Shown: one piece after another, positions 25,844-34,477 of the stretch | Position numbering within the stretch: position 1 is the stretch's first letter | Layout of the letters: every line of letters begins with the position of its first letter | NCBI RefSeq assembly: GCF_026343125.1 | Contig: NZ_JAPEMB010000001.1 | Span: 1,116,001-1,180,000 of the forward strand | Origin: Streptomyces sp. NBC_00094 | Lineage (GTDB): Bacteria; Actinomycetota; Actinomycetes; Streptomycetales; Streptomycetaceae | DNA length: 64,000 nt | Reading direction: 5' to 3' | Program-made: the position numbers and the translations under genes | The notes under the pieces: generated by a model | What the model was told of the DNA's origin: nothing | The model's input: the letters and a program-made list of their open reading frames with translations, nothing else | The model's database searches: none

Positions 25844-26689
25844 TCAGCCGATCCCGAACGCGCCCTCCGGTGGAACGGGAGAGGGTACGGCCCCGGCGTC
25901 CACGACCGGCTCCGCGTCCCCCGTGAACCGGTCCAGCGCCTTCCCGTGCTCCACGCGCGCCGGGAAGGCGTCCGCCGCGGCCCGTCGGGCGAGGTGCGCG
26001 ATGTCGATCTCCCGGCCGGAGGCGACCAGGACCGCGTTCCCGAAACGGCGGCCGCGCAGCACGGCCGGTTCGGCGACCAGGGCCAGCTCCGGGAAGACCG
26101 TCGCGAACGTCGCGAGCTGGGAGCGGAGGAAGGCGAACGGCGCCCCGTCGGCCAGGTTGGCGGCGTACAGACCGCCGGGCCGCAGCACGCGCCGGACCTC
26201 CCGGGCGTACTCGACGGAGGTGAGGTGCGCGGGCACCCGCGAGCCGCCGAAGACGTCGCCGACGATGAGATCGGCGGAGGCGGCAGGCGCCCCCTCCAGC
26301 CAGGCCCGGGCGTCGGCGCCGTGCACGGTCACTCCCGAGCCCTCGGGCAGCGGCAGGTGCTCGGCGACGAGGGCGAGCAGCTCGCGGTCCGCCTCCACCA
26401 CGTCCTGGCGGGAGCCGGGGCGGGCGACGGCGACGTACCGGGGCAGCGAGAGCGCCCCGCCGCCCAGGTGCAGGACGTCCAGGGGCTCGCCCTCGCCGGC
26501 CGCGCCGTCGACGACATGGGCGAGCCGGCGCGCGTACTCGAACTCCAGGTACGCCGGATCGTCCAGGTCGACATAGGACTGGGGTGCGCCGTCGACCGTC
26601 AGGAGCCACGCCTGCTCCCGGTCCACATCGGGCATGAGGCGCGCGGTGCCCTGGTCGACCTCGCGGATGACGGGAATGTGCTCGTTCAC
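25844..26689 (-). CDS. Spermidine synthase-like methyltransferase-fold protein
   Basis: A 281-aa protein of the spermidine synthase family. The nucleotide-type binding fold is visible as VLHLGGGALSLPRYVA, followed by VVEADRELLALV and the aspartate-containing DLIVGDVFGGS. These match the aminopropyltransferase/SAM-fold core, but the set of polyamine-binding acidic residues is incomplete, so a non-canonical substrate is possible. The GTG start at 26689 has GAGGGC only a few bases upstream; an internal ATG at 26635 is an alternative. It may be co-transcribed with the AlkD-like gene 34 bp upstream. Confidence 0.85.
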   Translation of the reverse strand: MNEHIPVIREVDQGTARLMPDVDREQAWLLTVDGAPQSYVDLDDPAYLEFEYARRLAHVVDGAAGEGEPLDVLHLGGGALSLPRYVAVARPGSRQDVVEADRELLALVAEHLPLPEGSGVTVHGADARAWLEGAPAASADLIVGDVFGGSRVPAHLTSVEYAREVRRVLRPGGLYAANLADGAPFAFLRSQLATFATVFPELALVAEPAVLRGRRFGNAVLVASGREIDIAHLARRAAADAFPARVEHGKALDRFTGDAEPVVDAGAVPSPVPPEGAFGIG

Positions 26690-26723
26690 GCCCTCATTGT
26701 GCCGGTGCTTCCCGTACGGGACG

Positions 26724-27494
26724 TCAGCCGAGGTGCTTGAGGGCCTCGCGGACGGAGAGCGGGGAGAGCAGCGAGCGGTTACCGGCCACGAAGGCGCGCA
26801 CCTCGCCGGGGGCGGTCTTGCCGTACTCGCGCAGGCTCCAGCCGATCGCCTTGCGGACGAAGAAGTCGGGGTGGGCCGCGCACCGCAGGCAGTAGGCGAA
26901 GAGCCGGTCGGCGTCGGTGGCGTCCTTGAAGCGGAGCTGGTGGAGGAGCGCGGTGCGGGCCACCCACAGGTCCTCGTCCTCGATCCACTCGTCCATGCGG
27001 GCCGCGAGGGCGGGGTCGGCCGCGACGAGGCCGCCGACGACGTGGGCGGCGAGGTGGTCGACGGTGTCCCACCAGGAGACGGTGGTGACGAGTCGGCGGG
27101 CGACGGGGAGGAAGCCGGAGGAGCAGCGCTTCACATGGCGGCGCAGGTAGTCGACGGCGAAGTAGTGGTACTCGCGCTCGGGCAGTGCGAAGCAGCGCAG
27201 GGCGATCGCGGTGCAGTCGTCCTCGTCGGGGCGGGGCGTGCCGTCGAGGACGGTGCGGGACAGGGCGCGGCGCTCCGGCGTGCGTACCCCGAGGAAGGGG
27301 GCGACGCCCTTCATGTACGCGACCATCTCCTGCGCCCGGAAGGGGTTCCCCGCGGCGGGGTAGAGGGTGGTGAGCCGGTCCAGGACGGTGTCGGCGAGGG
27401 CGCTCCCGGGGAAGGCGCCGCCGGGGGCGACGCCGTCGGCGGGCCGACGGGAGGCGGCGGACGGGAGGCCGGTGGACGGCGCGGTGTCGGTCAT
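26724..27494 (-). CDS. DNA alkylation repair protein (AlkD-like)
   Basis: A 256-aa HEAT-like repeat glycosylase. After about 40 disordered residues the AlkD core shows QEMVAYMKGVAPFLGVRTPERR, WWDTVDHLA (with the Trp/Asp used by AlkD to hold damaged bases), WVARTALLHQL and FVRKAIGWSLREYGK. It would excise positively charged alkylated bases such as N3- and N7-alkylpurines. GGAGGG precedes the ATG. Divergent from the VTT protein with 96 bp between. Confidence 0.92.
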   Translation of the reverse strand: MTDTAPSTGLPSAASRRPADGVAPGGAFPGSALADTVLDRLTTLYPAAGNPFRAQEMVAYMKGVAPFLGVRTPERRALSRTVLDGTPRPDEDDCTAIALRCFALPEREYHYFAVDYLRRHVKRCSSGFLPVARRLVTTVSWWDTVDHLAAHVVGGLVAADPALAARMDEWIEDEDLWVARTALLHQLRFKDATDADRLFAYCLRCAAHPDFFVRKAIGWSLREYGKTAPGEVRAFVAGNRSLLSPLSVREALKHLG

Positions 27495-27578
27495 GGGGCC
27501 CTCCGGGTCACGGCGCGCTCCGGGCTCCGGTCCGGACGGACATGACGCACATTACGGCGATCATACGGACCCGTCCGC

Positions 27579-27584
27579 TACTCT
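27579..27584 (+). promoter_or_regulatory. -10 element, leaderless start of the VTT gene
   Basis: TACTCT, six bases before the ATG at 27591, with no ribosome binding site between. Confidence 0.45.
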
Positions 27585-27590
27585 CCCCGA

Positions 27591-28367
27591 ATGCTCGCCA
27601 CCGTGCCCCGGCCGCCGGGCTCCCTCGCCGTCCGCTGTTCCCGGGCTCTCCTCGCGCCCCGTTCGCGGCTCTCGATCCTCGCCCTGCTGCTGCTCATCGC
27701 GGCGGGGCTCGTCCTGCTGTACGAGCCGCAGCGGCTGCTCTCCTCGGGCTGGCCGCAGCAGACGAGCGGCGCCGGGGCGGTGCTGCTCTTCGCCCTCGCG
27801 TACGGCGTGTGCACGGCGGCGTTCGTGCCGCGCCCGGTCCTCAACCTGGCGGCGGGGGCGCTGTTCGGCTCCGCCGCCGGTCTGACGGCCGCGGTGGCGG
27901 GCACGGTGCTCGGCGCCGGGATCGCCTTCACGCTCGGCCGGGTCCTGGGGCAGGACGCGCTGCGGCCGTTCGTACGGGGCCGCTGGCTGACGGCGGCGGA
28001 CGGGCAGCTCAGCCGGCACGGCTTCCGCTCGATGCTGGCGATCCGGCTCTTCCCGGGGGTCCCGTTCGCGGCGGCCAACTACTGCGCGGCGGTCTCCCGC
28101 ATGGGGTACCTGCCCTTCCTCCTCGCCACGGCGATCGGCACGGTGCCGAACACGGCGGCGTACGTGATCGCGGGCGCCCAGGCCGGTTCGCCGGGCTCGC
28201 CGGCCTTCCTCTTCTCCGCGGGCTTCATCGTGCTGTCGGGCCTCGGCGCGGCGGTGGTGGCCTGGCGCAAGCGTCACGGCCTGCGGGCTCCGGCCGAGGT
28301 CCCCGCCGCGGTCCCGGCGCCGGCCTCGGCCCCCTCTTCCGCGCGGGAGCCCGTCGGTACCGTCTGA
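27591..28367 (+). CDS. TVP38/TMEM64 (VTT domain) membrane protein
   Basis: A 258-aa VTT-domain membrane protein with about six hydrophobic segments. Diagnostic: NLAAGALFGSAAGLTAAVAG, then GFRSMLAIRLFPGVPFAAANYCAAVSRM with the conserved R-L-x-P-x-x-P. The C-terminal tail is Ala/Pro-rich and cytoplasmic. The family is related to DedA and implicated in lipid scrambling. Probably leaderless. Two VTT-superfamily genes (this and the DedA gene) occur in the window along with uppP. Confidence 0.9.
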   Translation: MLATVPRPPGSLAVRCSRALLAPRSRLSILALLLLIAAGLVLLYEPQRLLSSGWPQQTSGAGAVLLFALAYGVCTAAFVPRPVLNLAAGALFGSAAGLTAAVAGTVLGAGIAFTLGRVLGQDALRPFVRGRWLTAADGQLSRHGFRSMLAIRLFPGVPFAAANYCAAVSRMGYLPFLLATAIGTVPNTAAYVIAGAQAGSPGSPAFLFSAGFIVLSGLGAAVVAWRKRHGLRAPAEVPAAVPAPASAPSSAREPVGTV

Positions 28368-28504
28368 GGTGCGGAGCGCCGCGCCGCCCGCCGGGCCGGG
28401 TCACGGGAGCATCACGGACCTGATCATGGGCTCGTCACTTCGGGACGGTACAGTGCGCACGACCTTCTGACCGCACACGTACATAACGGGACGGCCCTAG
28501 CCCC

Positions 28505-29380
28505 ATGAGTTGGTTCGAATCGTTCATCCTCGGACTCGTACAGGGGCTGACGGAGTTCCTTCCCATCTCCTCCAGCGCGCACCTCCGGCTCACCGCCGCC
28601 TTCGCCGGCTGGGAGGACCCGGGCGCGGCCTTCACCGCGATCACCCAGATCGGCACGGAGACGGCCGTCCTGATCTACTTCCGCAAGGACATCGCGCGGA
28701 TCGTCACGGCCTGGTTCCGCTCCCTCACCGACAAGGCGATGCGCTCCGACCACGACGCCCAGATGGGCTGGCTGGTGATCGTCGGATCGATCCCGATCGG
28801 TGTCCTCGGTGTCACGTTCAAGGACCAGATCGAAGGCCCCTTCCGCGACCTGCGGCTGATCGCCACCACGCTGATCGTCATGGGCGTGGTCCTCGGCGTC
28901 GCGGACCGGCTGGCCGCCCGCGACGAGGCCGGCGGCCGCCACCGGGTGGTCCGGGAGCGCAAGTCGCTCAAGGACCTCAGCGTGAAGGACGGCCTGATCT
29001 TCGGCTTCTGCCAGGCGATGGCGCTGATCCCCGGCGTCTCCCGCTCGGGCGCGACGATCTCCGGCGGTCTGCTCATGGGGTACACCCGCGAGGCGGCCGC
29101 CCGCTACTCGTTCCTGCTCGCGATCCCGGCGGTCCTCGCCTCCGGTGCCTTCGAGCTGAAGGACGCGGGCGAGGGCGGTCACGTCTCCTGGGGCCCGACG
29201 ATCTTCGCGACGCTCATCGCGTTCGCCGTCGGCTACGCGGTGATCGCCTGGTTCATGAAGTTCATCACCACCAAGAGCTTCATGCCCTTCGTGATCTACC
29301 GGATCCTGCTGGGCATCCTGCTCTTCATCCTCGTCGGCACCGACGCCCTGAGCCCGCACGCGGGCGAGTCCGCGGGCTGA
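28505..29380 (+). CDS. uppP: Undecaprenyl-diphosphatase
   Basis: A 291-aa integral membrane UppP/BacA, which dephosphorylates undecaprenyl diphosphate to recycle the peptidoglycan lipid carrier and gives bacitracin resistance. Both active-site signatures are present: GLTEFLPISSSAH with the catalytic Glu near residue 17, and PGVSRSGATISGGL near 175. About eight membrane segments. It is monocistronic, with a 137-bp upstream gap in which I see no clear operator. Confidence 0.96.
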   Translation: MSWFESFILGLVQGLTEFLPISSSAHLRLTAAFAGWEDPGAAFTAITQIGTETAVLIYFRKDIARIVTAWFRSLTDKAMRSDHDAQMGWLVIVGSIPIGVLGVTFKDQIEGPFRDLRLIATTLIVMGVVLGVADRLAARDEAGGRHRVVRERKSLKDLSVKDGLIFGFCQAMALIPGVSRSGATISGGLLMGYTREAAARYSFLLAIPAVLASGAFELKDAGEGGHVSWGPTIFATLIAFAVGYAVIAWFMKFITTKSFMPFVIYRILLGILLFILVGTDALSPHAGESAG

Positions 29381-29416
29381 CGGCCTGGGCCGTCTGCCCG
29401 CCGGCGGTCCCGGACC

Positions 29417-30010
29417 TCAGGCCCGGTAGGGCACTCGGGCGATCTCCTTGATGCCGCCCAGGGTGCCCCACTCGTTCTTGCCGAGCCGGGTCAGCGGGCG
29501 CATCAGCGTCATCTCGGGGTGGCCGTCGCGCATGACCGACTCGTCGACGGCCGCGTGCACGACCCGGCCGAAGACGACCGTCGAGTCCCCGATCCGCACC
29601 GTGCTGTGCAGCTCGCACTCGAGCGCCACCGGCGACTGGGCCACGCGCGGCGGCTTCACCCGGAGGCTCGGCTCGCGCTCGACGGCGCAGGCGTCGAACT
29701 CGCTCACCCCGTGCGGGAAGTCGGTCGCCGTGGCGTTGATCTGCTCGAAGAGCCCTTCGGGCGCGAGATTGACCACGAACTGCCCGGTCTCCTCCACATT
29801 GCGCAGCGAGTCCTTGCGGCCCACCGAGGTGAACTGCACGACGGGCGGCGTGACGGAGGCGATGGTGAAGAAGGAGTGCGGGGCGAGGTTGTCCGTCCCG
29901 TCGGCCGACGTCGTGGAGACCCAGGCGATCGGCCGGGGTACGACGGTGGCGGTGAGCAACCGGTAGAAGGACGTCCGGTCGCTGAGTTCGGGATCGATGT
30001 TCACGCGCAT
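29417..30010 (-). CDS. Flavin reductase family protein
   Basis: A 197-aa FMN-binding split-barrel protein of the flavin reductase/DIM6-NTAB family. Seen: TATVVPRPIAWVST near residue 20, NLAPHSFFTIASVTPPVV, and a conserved VNLAPEG. It probably reduces or carries FMN for a partner oxygenase, but the nearest monooxygenase gene is 3 kb away in another unit. The ATG at 30010 was chosen at the family start. Divergent from a SnoaL-like gene with 81 bp between. Confidence 0.9.
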   Translation of the reverse strand: MRVNIDPELSDRTSFYRLLTATVVPRPIAWVSTTSADGTDNLAPHSFFTIASVTPPVVQFTSVGRKDSLRNVEETGQFVVNLAPEGLFEQINATATDFPHGVSEFDACAVEREPSLRVKPPRVAQSPVALECELHSTVRIGDSTVVFGRVVHAAVDESVMRDGHPEMTLMRPLTRLGKNEWGTLGGIKEIARVPYRA

Positions 30011-30091
30011 GTCGGACAGTATGACTGCGCCCTTCAACTCCCCACGCGCACGCCCCTTGGCGCCGGGCGCCCGCTGCCCGAGACTGAACCG

Positions 30092-30535
30092 ATGACGCAG
30101 CGCGTGGACCTCGCGGTCGTGATGGACCGGCTCGCCATCGACGATCTGATCACCGGATACGCGGCGGCCGTGGACGACGCCGACTGGACCGCCTACCGGG
30201 CCCTGTTCACCTCCGACGGCCGTGCCGACTACCGCGGCTCGGGCGGGGTCGAGGGGCCGGCGGGCGAGGTGGCCGACTGGCTCGCCGAGACGATGACCCT
30301 CTTCCCCGTACGCCAGCACCTCATCGTGAACCGGCGGGTCCTCTTCCGGGAGGCCGGCGGATACCGGGAGTCCGGCGACGGCGCGGACATCCGCGCCGAC
30401 TACGTGAACCCGATGCGCTTCGCCACCGGCGAGGACTTCCTCTGCGGCGGCCGCTACGCCTTCACGGCGCTGCGCACCGCCGACGGCTGGCGGCTCCGCT
30501 CGGTGGTCGTCGACGAGCGGTGGCGCCGGCACTGA
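30092..30535 (+). CDS. SnoaL-like / NTF2-fold protein
   Basis: A 147-aa cone-barrel protein of the NTF2-like superfamily: helix IDDLITGYAAAVDDADWTAYRALF, then DGRADYRGSGG and the sheet GRYAFTALRTADGWRLRSVVV. These proteins act as hydrolases, isomerases, dehydratases or ligand-binding modules, so no reaction is assigned. Divergent from a flavin reductase; its role may be linked to it. Confidence 0.85.
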   Translation: MTQRVDLAVVMDRLAIDDLITGYAAAVDDADWTAYRALFTSDGRADYRGSGGVEGPAGEVADWLAETMTLFPVRQHLIVNRRVLFREAGGYRESGDGADIRADYVNPMRFATGEDFLCGGRYAFTALRTADGWRLRSVVVDERWRRH

Positions 30536-30632
30536 ACCGGCGGCCGGGACAGCGGCACGCCCGGAAGGGCCGCGGTGAGCCGCGCCCGGGTCCGGGAGCG
30601 TCGGACACTGGAGGCAAGGGCGGGAGGCCGCC

Positions 30633-32267
30633 ATGCGCATGCCGTTCGCATACCGGGGTCAGCGCGAGGACCAAGGCCGCGGCCGGGACCAGGACCGGCG
30701 TCGGGATCGGCGCCGGGCCCCGGCTCGCCGGCGTGCCGTCGTCCGGTCCCTCCTCGCCCTCGGCTGCGGCGCACTGCCCGCGCTCGCCTTCCCCGCCCCC
30801 GGTCTCTGGTGGTGGGCGTACCTGGCGCTCGTCCCGTGGATGCTCCTGATCCGTACGGCTCCGGGGGCCCGCCGCGCCGGTCTGGACGGCTGGCTGGGCG
30901 GGGTCGGCTTCGTGCTCGCCGTGCATCACTGGCTGCTGCCCAGTCTGCACGTCTTCCTCCTGCCGCTCGCCGCGCTGCTCGGCCTGCTGTGGCTGCCGTG
31001 GGGGTGGCTCGTACGGTCCCTGCTCGGCGGCACGCCGTCACCGCTGCGGGCGGTCGCCGCCCTGCTCGCGGTGCCCTCCGGCTGGCTGCTGATCGAACTG
31101 GTCCGCTCCTGGGAGGGCCTCGGCGGCCCGTGGGGGCTGCTGGGGGCGAGCCAGTGGGAGGTGCCGGCGGCGCTGCGGCTCGCCTCCGTCGGCGGGGTCT
31201 GGCTGGTGAGCCTGCTCGTGGTGGCGGCGAACACCGCCGCGGTGCTGCTCGTCGCGGTGCCGGGGCCGCGTGCCGTCGGGGTCGCGGGGCTCGCCGCCTG
31301 CGCGCTCGTGGCGGGCACCGCGGCCTGGGGCGTCGGGGCGCCGCGCGAGGCCGGGACGGTGCGCGTGGCCCTCGTACAGCCCGGGGTCTTCGGCGGTCCG
31401 GACGGGGCCTCGCGGCGCTTCGACCGTGCCGAGGAGCTGACCCGGTCGCTCGCGGGGCAGCGGCTCGACCTGGTGGTCTGGGGCGAGAGCGGCGTGGGCG
31501 CCGATCCGGCCGGGCAGCCCGGGATCGCCGCCCGGCTCACCGCGCTGGCGCGGGCGGTCGACGCGCCGCTCCTGGTGAACGTGGACGCGCGCGGGGCCGA
31601 CCGCCCGGGCATCTTCAAGAGCGCCGTCCTGGTCGGTCCGACGGGGCTCACGGGCGATCGCTACGACAAGATGCGGCTCGTGCCGTTCGGCGAGTACATC
31701 CCCGCGCGTACCGTCCTGGGCTGGGTGACGTCGGTCGGGAAGGCGGCCCCGGAGGACCGGCGGCGGGGCACCGCGCCGGTCGTGATGGCGCTGCCCACCA
31801 CCGCGGAGGCCGAGGGGCCGCTGATCGGGCCGCTGATCTGCTTCGAGTCCGCCTTCCCCGACATGAGTCGGCGGCTCGTACGGGACGGGGCCGGGCTCCT
31901 GGTCGTCCAGTCGGCGACCAGCACCTTCCAGGAGAGCTGGGCACCCGTCCAGCACGCGTCGCTCGCGGCGCTGCGGGCGGCGGAGACGGGCCGGCCCGTC
32001 GTCCACGCGACGCTCACCGGGGTCAGCGCCGCGTACGGTCCCGACGGGCGCCGGATCGGACCCGTGCTCGACACGGACGCGAGCGGCGTCGCCGTCCGCG
32101 AGCTGCCGCTCTCCGCGACGACGACGGGCTACGTCCGGTGGGGCGACTGGCCGTTGTACGGGGCGCTCGCCGTGGTGGGCGCGGTGTGCGCCGCCGAGGG
32201 CGCGGGCGCCCTCAGACGGCCTGGAGCAGCGCCTCGCGGACCACGCGCTCGCACAGTTCGTGGGTGA
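30633..32267 (+). CDS. lnt: Apolipoprotein N-acyltransferase
   Basis: A 544-aa Lnt, which N-acylates the lipid-modified cysteine of lipoproteins at the membrane. A very basic, Arg/Gln/Asp-rich N-terminal arm of about 35 residues precedes roughly six membrane helices; the nitrilase domain occupies about 240-500. The catalytic triad is visible: Glu285 (VVWGES), Lys346 (YDKMRLVPFGEYIP), Cys403 (LICFESAFP). GGGAGG precedes the ATG. Its 3' end overlaps the convergent oxidoreductase gene by 56 bp. Three probable lipoprotein genes lie nearby. Confidence 0.94.
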   Translation: MRMPFAYRGQREDQGRGRDQDRRRDRRRAPARRRAVVRSLLALGCGALPALAFPAPGLWWWAYLALVPWMLLIRTAPGARRAGLDGWLGGVGFVLAVHHWLLPSLHVFLLPLAALLGLLWLPWGWLVRSLLGGTPSPLRAVAALLAVPSGWLLIELVRSWEGLGGPWGLLGASQWEVPAALRLASVGGVWLVSLLVVAANTAAVLLVAVPGPRAVGVAGLAACALVAGTAAWGVGAPREAGTVRVALVQPGVFGGPDGASRRFDRAEELTRSLAGQRLDLVVWGESGVGADPAGQPGIAARLTALARAVDAPLLVNVDARGADRPGIFKSAVLVGPTGLTGDRYDKMRLVPFGEYIPARTVLGWVTSVGKAAPEDRRRGTAPVVMALPTTAEAEGPLIGPLICFESAFPDMSRRLVRDGAGLLVVQSATSTFQESWAPVQHASLAALRAAETGRPVVHATLTGVSAAYGPDGRRIGPVLDTDASGVAVRELPLSATTTGYVRWGDWPLYGALAVVGAVCAAEGAGALRRPGAAPRGPRARTVRG

Positions 32268-33117
32268 GCAGGGCGTCGCGGGCGCTGAGCAGCCGCCCGT
32301 CGCGTACGGCGTCGAGGAAGGCCAGTACGGCCTGCTCGATCCCGCGCTGGCGGGCCACCGGCACCCAGTCGCCGCGCCTGCGCACGGTCGGCTGGCCCTT
32401 GTGGTCGACGACGTCGGAGAGGTTGAGGACCTGGCGCTTGGTGTCCTGGCCCGAGACCTCCAGGACCTCTTCGGTGGAGCCGTTCATCCGGTTCATCATG
32501 CCGATGGCGGTGAACCCGTCGCCGGAGAGCTGGAGCACGACGTGGTGCATGAGCCCTTCGCGCATGCGGGCGCGCACGTCGATGTGCTCGACCTCTCCGG
32601 GGAGGAGGAAGCGCAGGGTGTCGACGACGTGGATGAAGTCGTCGAGGACGAGCGTGCGGGGGTCCTCGGGCAGCCCGATCCGGTTCTTCTGGAGGAGGAT
32701 CAGCTCGCGCGGGTGCTCGATGCACTGGGCGTAGGCGGGGGCGAGGCGCCGGTTGAAGCCGACGGCGAGGCTGACCGCGCGCTTCTCGGCGAGCTCCACG
32801 ATCCGCTCGGAGTCGGCGTAGTCGTACGCGAGGGGCTTGTCGACGTACGTGGGGACGCCCGCTTCGAGGAGGCGGCCGGCGATCTCGGCGTGGGCGGCGG
32901 TCGGCGCGTGGACGAAGGCCGCGTCGAGCCCGGCGGCGAGCAGCGAGTCGAGGTCCCGGTGGCGCTGCGCGGCGGGCAGGTGGAGGGTGTCGGCGACCCG
33001 GTCCAGGGTCGCGGCGGTGCGGGTCTGGAGGTGGAGTTCGACCCCGGGGAGGGTGGCGAGGACGGGGAGGTAGGCCTTCTGCGCGATGTCGCCGAGTCCG
33101 ATGCAGCCAACCTTCAC
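32212..33117 (-). CDS. Gfo/Idh/MocA family oxidoreductase
   Basis: A 301-aa NAD(P)-dependent oxidoreductase. The Rossmann fold begins at residue 1 with VKVGCIGLGDIAQKAYLPVL; AAFVHAPTAAHAEIA and GVPTYVDKPLAYDYAD carry the family's catalytic Lys motif (DKP). The C-terminal domain includes FIHVVDTLRFLLPGEVEHI. The GTG at 33117 has GGGAGA upstream; the longer frame is rejected. The substrate, probably a sugar or cyclitol, is unknown. It overlaps lnt tail to tail. Confidence 0.9.
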   Translation of the reverse strand: MKVGCIGLGDIAQKAYLPVLATLPGVELHLQTRTAATLDRVADTLHLPAAQRHRDLDSLLAAGLDAAFVHAPTAAHAEIAGRLLEAGVPTYVDKPLAYDYADSERIVELAEKRAVSLAVGFNRRLAPAYAQCIEHPRELILLQKNRIGLPEDPRTLVLDDFIHVVDTLRFLLPGEVEHIDVRARMREGLMHHVVLQLSGDGFTAIGMMNRMNGSTEEVLEVSGQDTKRQVLNLSDVVDHKGQPTVRRRGDWVPVARQRGIEQAVLAFLDAVRDGRLLSARDALLTHELCERVVREALLQAV

Positions 33118-33198
33118 GGGGTCTCCCTTGTCGTGTCGCTCTTGTCGTGACGCTCGTTCCACCGGCCGCGCTCGCACGGGCCGTTCGCGCTGGTCAGC

Positions 33199-34386
33199 TT
33201 ACGCGGGGCGGGCCGGGACCACCGGCGGGTGCCAGTCGGCGATGCCGTCGAAGCCGCGCAGCACGAGGCCCGGGCCGAGGCGGGAGACGGCGCCGACGAG
33301 CGCGGCGCGCAGGGCTACGGCGGGGCGGGCGGAGAGCATGGTGACCGCCCCGGTGCGGGCGGCCTTGCGGACGAGGGCGGTGGTGCGCGGCAGCCGGTCG
33401 GCGGTGTACGCGGCGAGCGCGCGGGTCGGGACGAAGCCGGGGGCGGAGCGGGCGTGGTGGGCGAGGACGACGGCGTCCTCGATGGCCTGGTTCCCGCCCT
33501 GGCCGAGGCTCGGCATCATCGCGTGCGCGGCGTCGCCGAGCAGGGCGACCCTGCCCTGGTGGAAGGCGGGCAGCGGGTCGGTCAGGTGGTGGACGTCGTG
33601 GCGCAGGACCTGACCGGGGTCGACGGCGGCGAGGATCTCGGGGACGGGGTGGTGCCAGTCCCCGAAGAGCCGCAGGAGTTCGGCCTTCTCGTCGTCCGGC
33701 GCGTGGCCGCCCTCGGGGGCGGTGGCCATGGCGTACGCGTAGATCCGGCCGTCCTTGAGCGGCTGGGTGCCCCAGAGTCGTCCGGCACCCCAGGTCTCGT
33801 GCGGGGCGAAGGGCCGCTCGGGGGCGGGGACGACGACCCGCCAGGTGGTGCAGCCGGAGTACCGGGGACCGGGGTGCTCGGGGAAGAGGGCGTGCCGGGT
33901 CTCGGACCGGATGCCGTCGGCGGCGACGACGAGCTCGGCCTCGGTCTCGCCGTCCGGGGTGGTGAGCCGGGCGGGGCGGTGGTCGTCGCCGGGGGCGACG
34001 ACGGAGGCGGCGGCTCCGGTGCGGACGGTTCCCTCGGGGAGGGCCGAGGCGAGGATGTCGATGAGAGTGGCGCGGTGGAGCAGGACGAGCGGGCCGCCGA
34101 AGCGAGCGGCGGCGGCGTCGGCGTTCGTCCGGGCGATCCAGCGGCCGTCGGGGGCGCGCATGCCGCCGTCGCCCTGCCAGGCGGCGAGGGAGCGGACGCG
34201 GTCACCGAGGCCGATGACGTCCAGGGCCCGCTGGGCGTTGGGGGCCAGGCCGATGCCGGCGCCCACGGGGGCGAGGTCGGCGGCGCGCTCCAGGACGGTG
34301 ACGTGCCAGCCGTTGCGGTGGAGGGCGACGGCGGCGGTGAGCCCGCCGATTCCGGCTCCGACGACGATGGCGCGGTGCTGTTCCAT
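33199..34386 (-). CDS. FAD-dependent monooxygenase (salicylate hydroxylase-like)
   Basis: A 395-aa group A flavoprotein monooxygenase. GAGIGGLTAAVALHRNGW binds FAD near the N-terminus, VVAADGIRSETRHALF is the DG motif, and GRVALLGDAAHAMMPSLGQGGNQAIEDA is the GD motif plus its follow-on. It would hydroxylate an aromatic or polyketide-like compound using NAD(P)H and O2. GGGAGCAG precedes the ATG. Divergent from a TetR gene with two identical palindromes in the promoter region, so expression is very probably induced by its substrate through TetR. Confidence 0.92.
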   Translation of the reverse strand: MEQHRAIVVGAGIGGLTAAVALHRNGWHVTVLERAADLAPVGAGIGLAPNAQRALDVIGLGDRVRSLAAWQGDGGMRAPDGRWIARTNADAAAARFGGPLVLLHRATLIDILASALPEGTVRTGAAASVVAPGDDHRPARLTTPDGETEAELVVAADGIRSETRHALFPEHPGPRYSGCTTWRVVVPAPERPFAPHETWGAGRLWGTQPLKDGRIYAYAMATAPEGGHAPDDEKAELLRLFGDWHHPVPEILAAVDPGQVLRHDVHHLTDPLPAFHQGRVALLGDAAHAMMPSLGQGGNQAIEDAVVLAHHARSAPGFVPTRALAAYTADRLPRTTALVRKAARTGAVTMLSARPAVALRAALVGAVSRLGPGLVLRGFDGIADWHPPVVPARPA

Positions 34387-34406
34387 GGCTGCTCCCGGAT
34401 CGCGGA

Positions 34407-34420
34407 ACTACAGGTGTAGT
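34407..34420. promoter_or_regulatory. TetR operator copy 1
   Basis: ACTACAGGTGTAGT: arms ACTACA/TGTAGT around GG, 20 bp upstream of the monooxygenase start. Identical to copy 2, 34 bp away. Confidence 0.8.
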
Positions 34421-34440
34421 GACTCCGACGCCATGACCGT

Positions 34441-34454
34441 ACTACAGGTGTAGT
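34441..34454. promoter_or_regulatory. TetR operator copy 2
   Basis: Exact second copy of ACTACAGGTGTAGT, ending 11 bp before the TetR gene's -10 box, so binding would also repress the regulator itself. Confidence 0.8.
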
Positions 34455-34465
34455 CGCGCCGGTAG

Positions 34466-34471
34466 TAGGTT
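34466..34471 (+). promoter_or_regulatory. -10 element, leaderless start of the TetR gene
   Basis: TAGGTT, six bases before the ATG at 34478, without a ribosome binding site. Confidence 0.5.
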
Positions 34472-34477
34472 GTCCCC

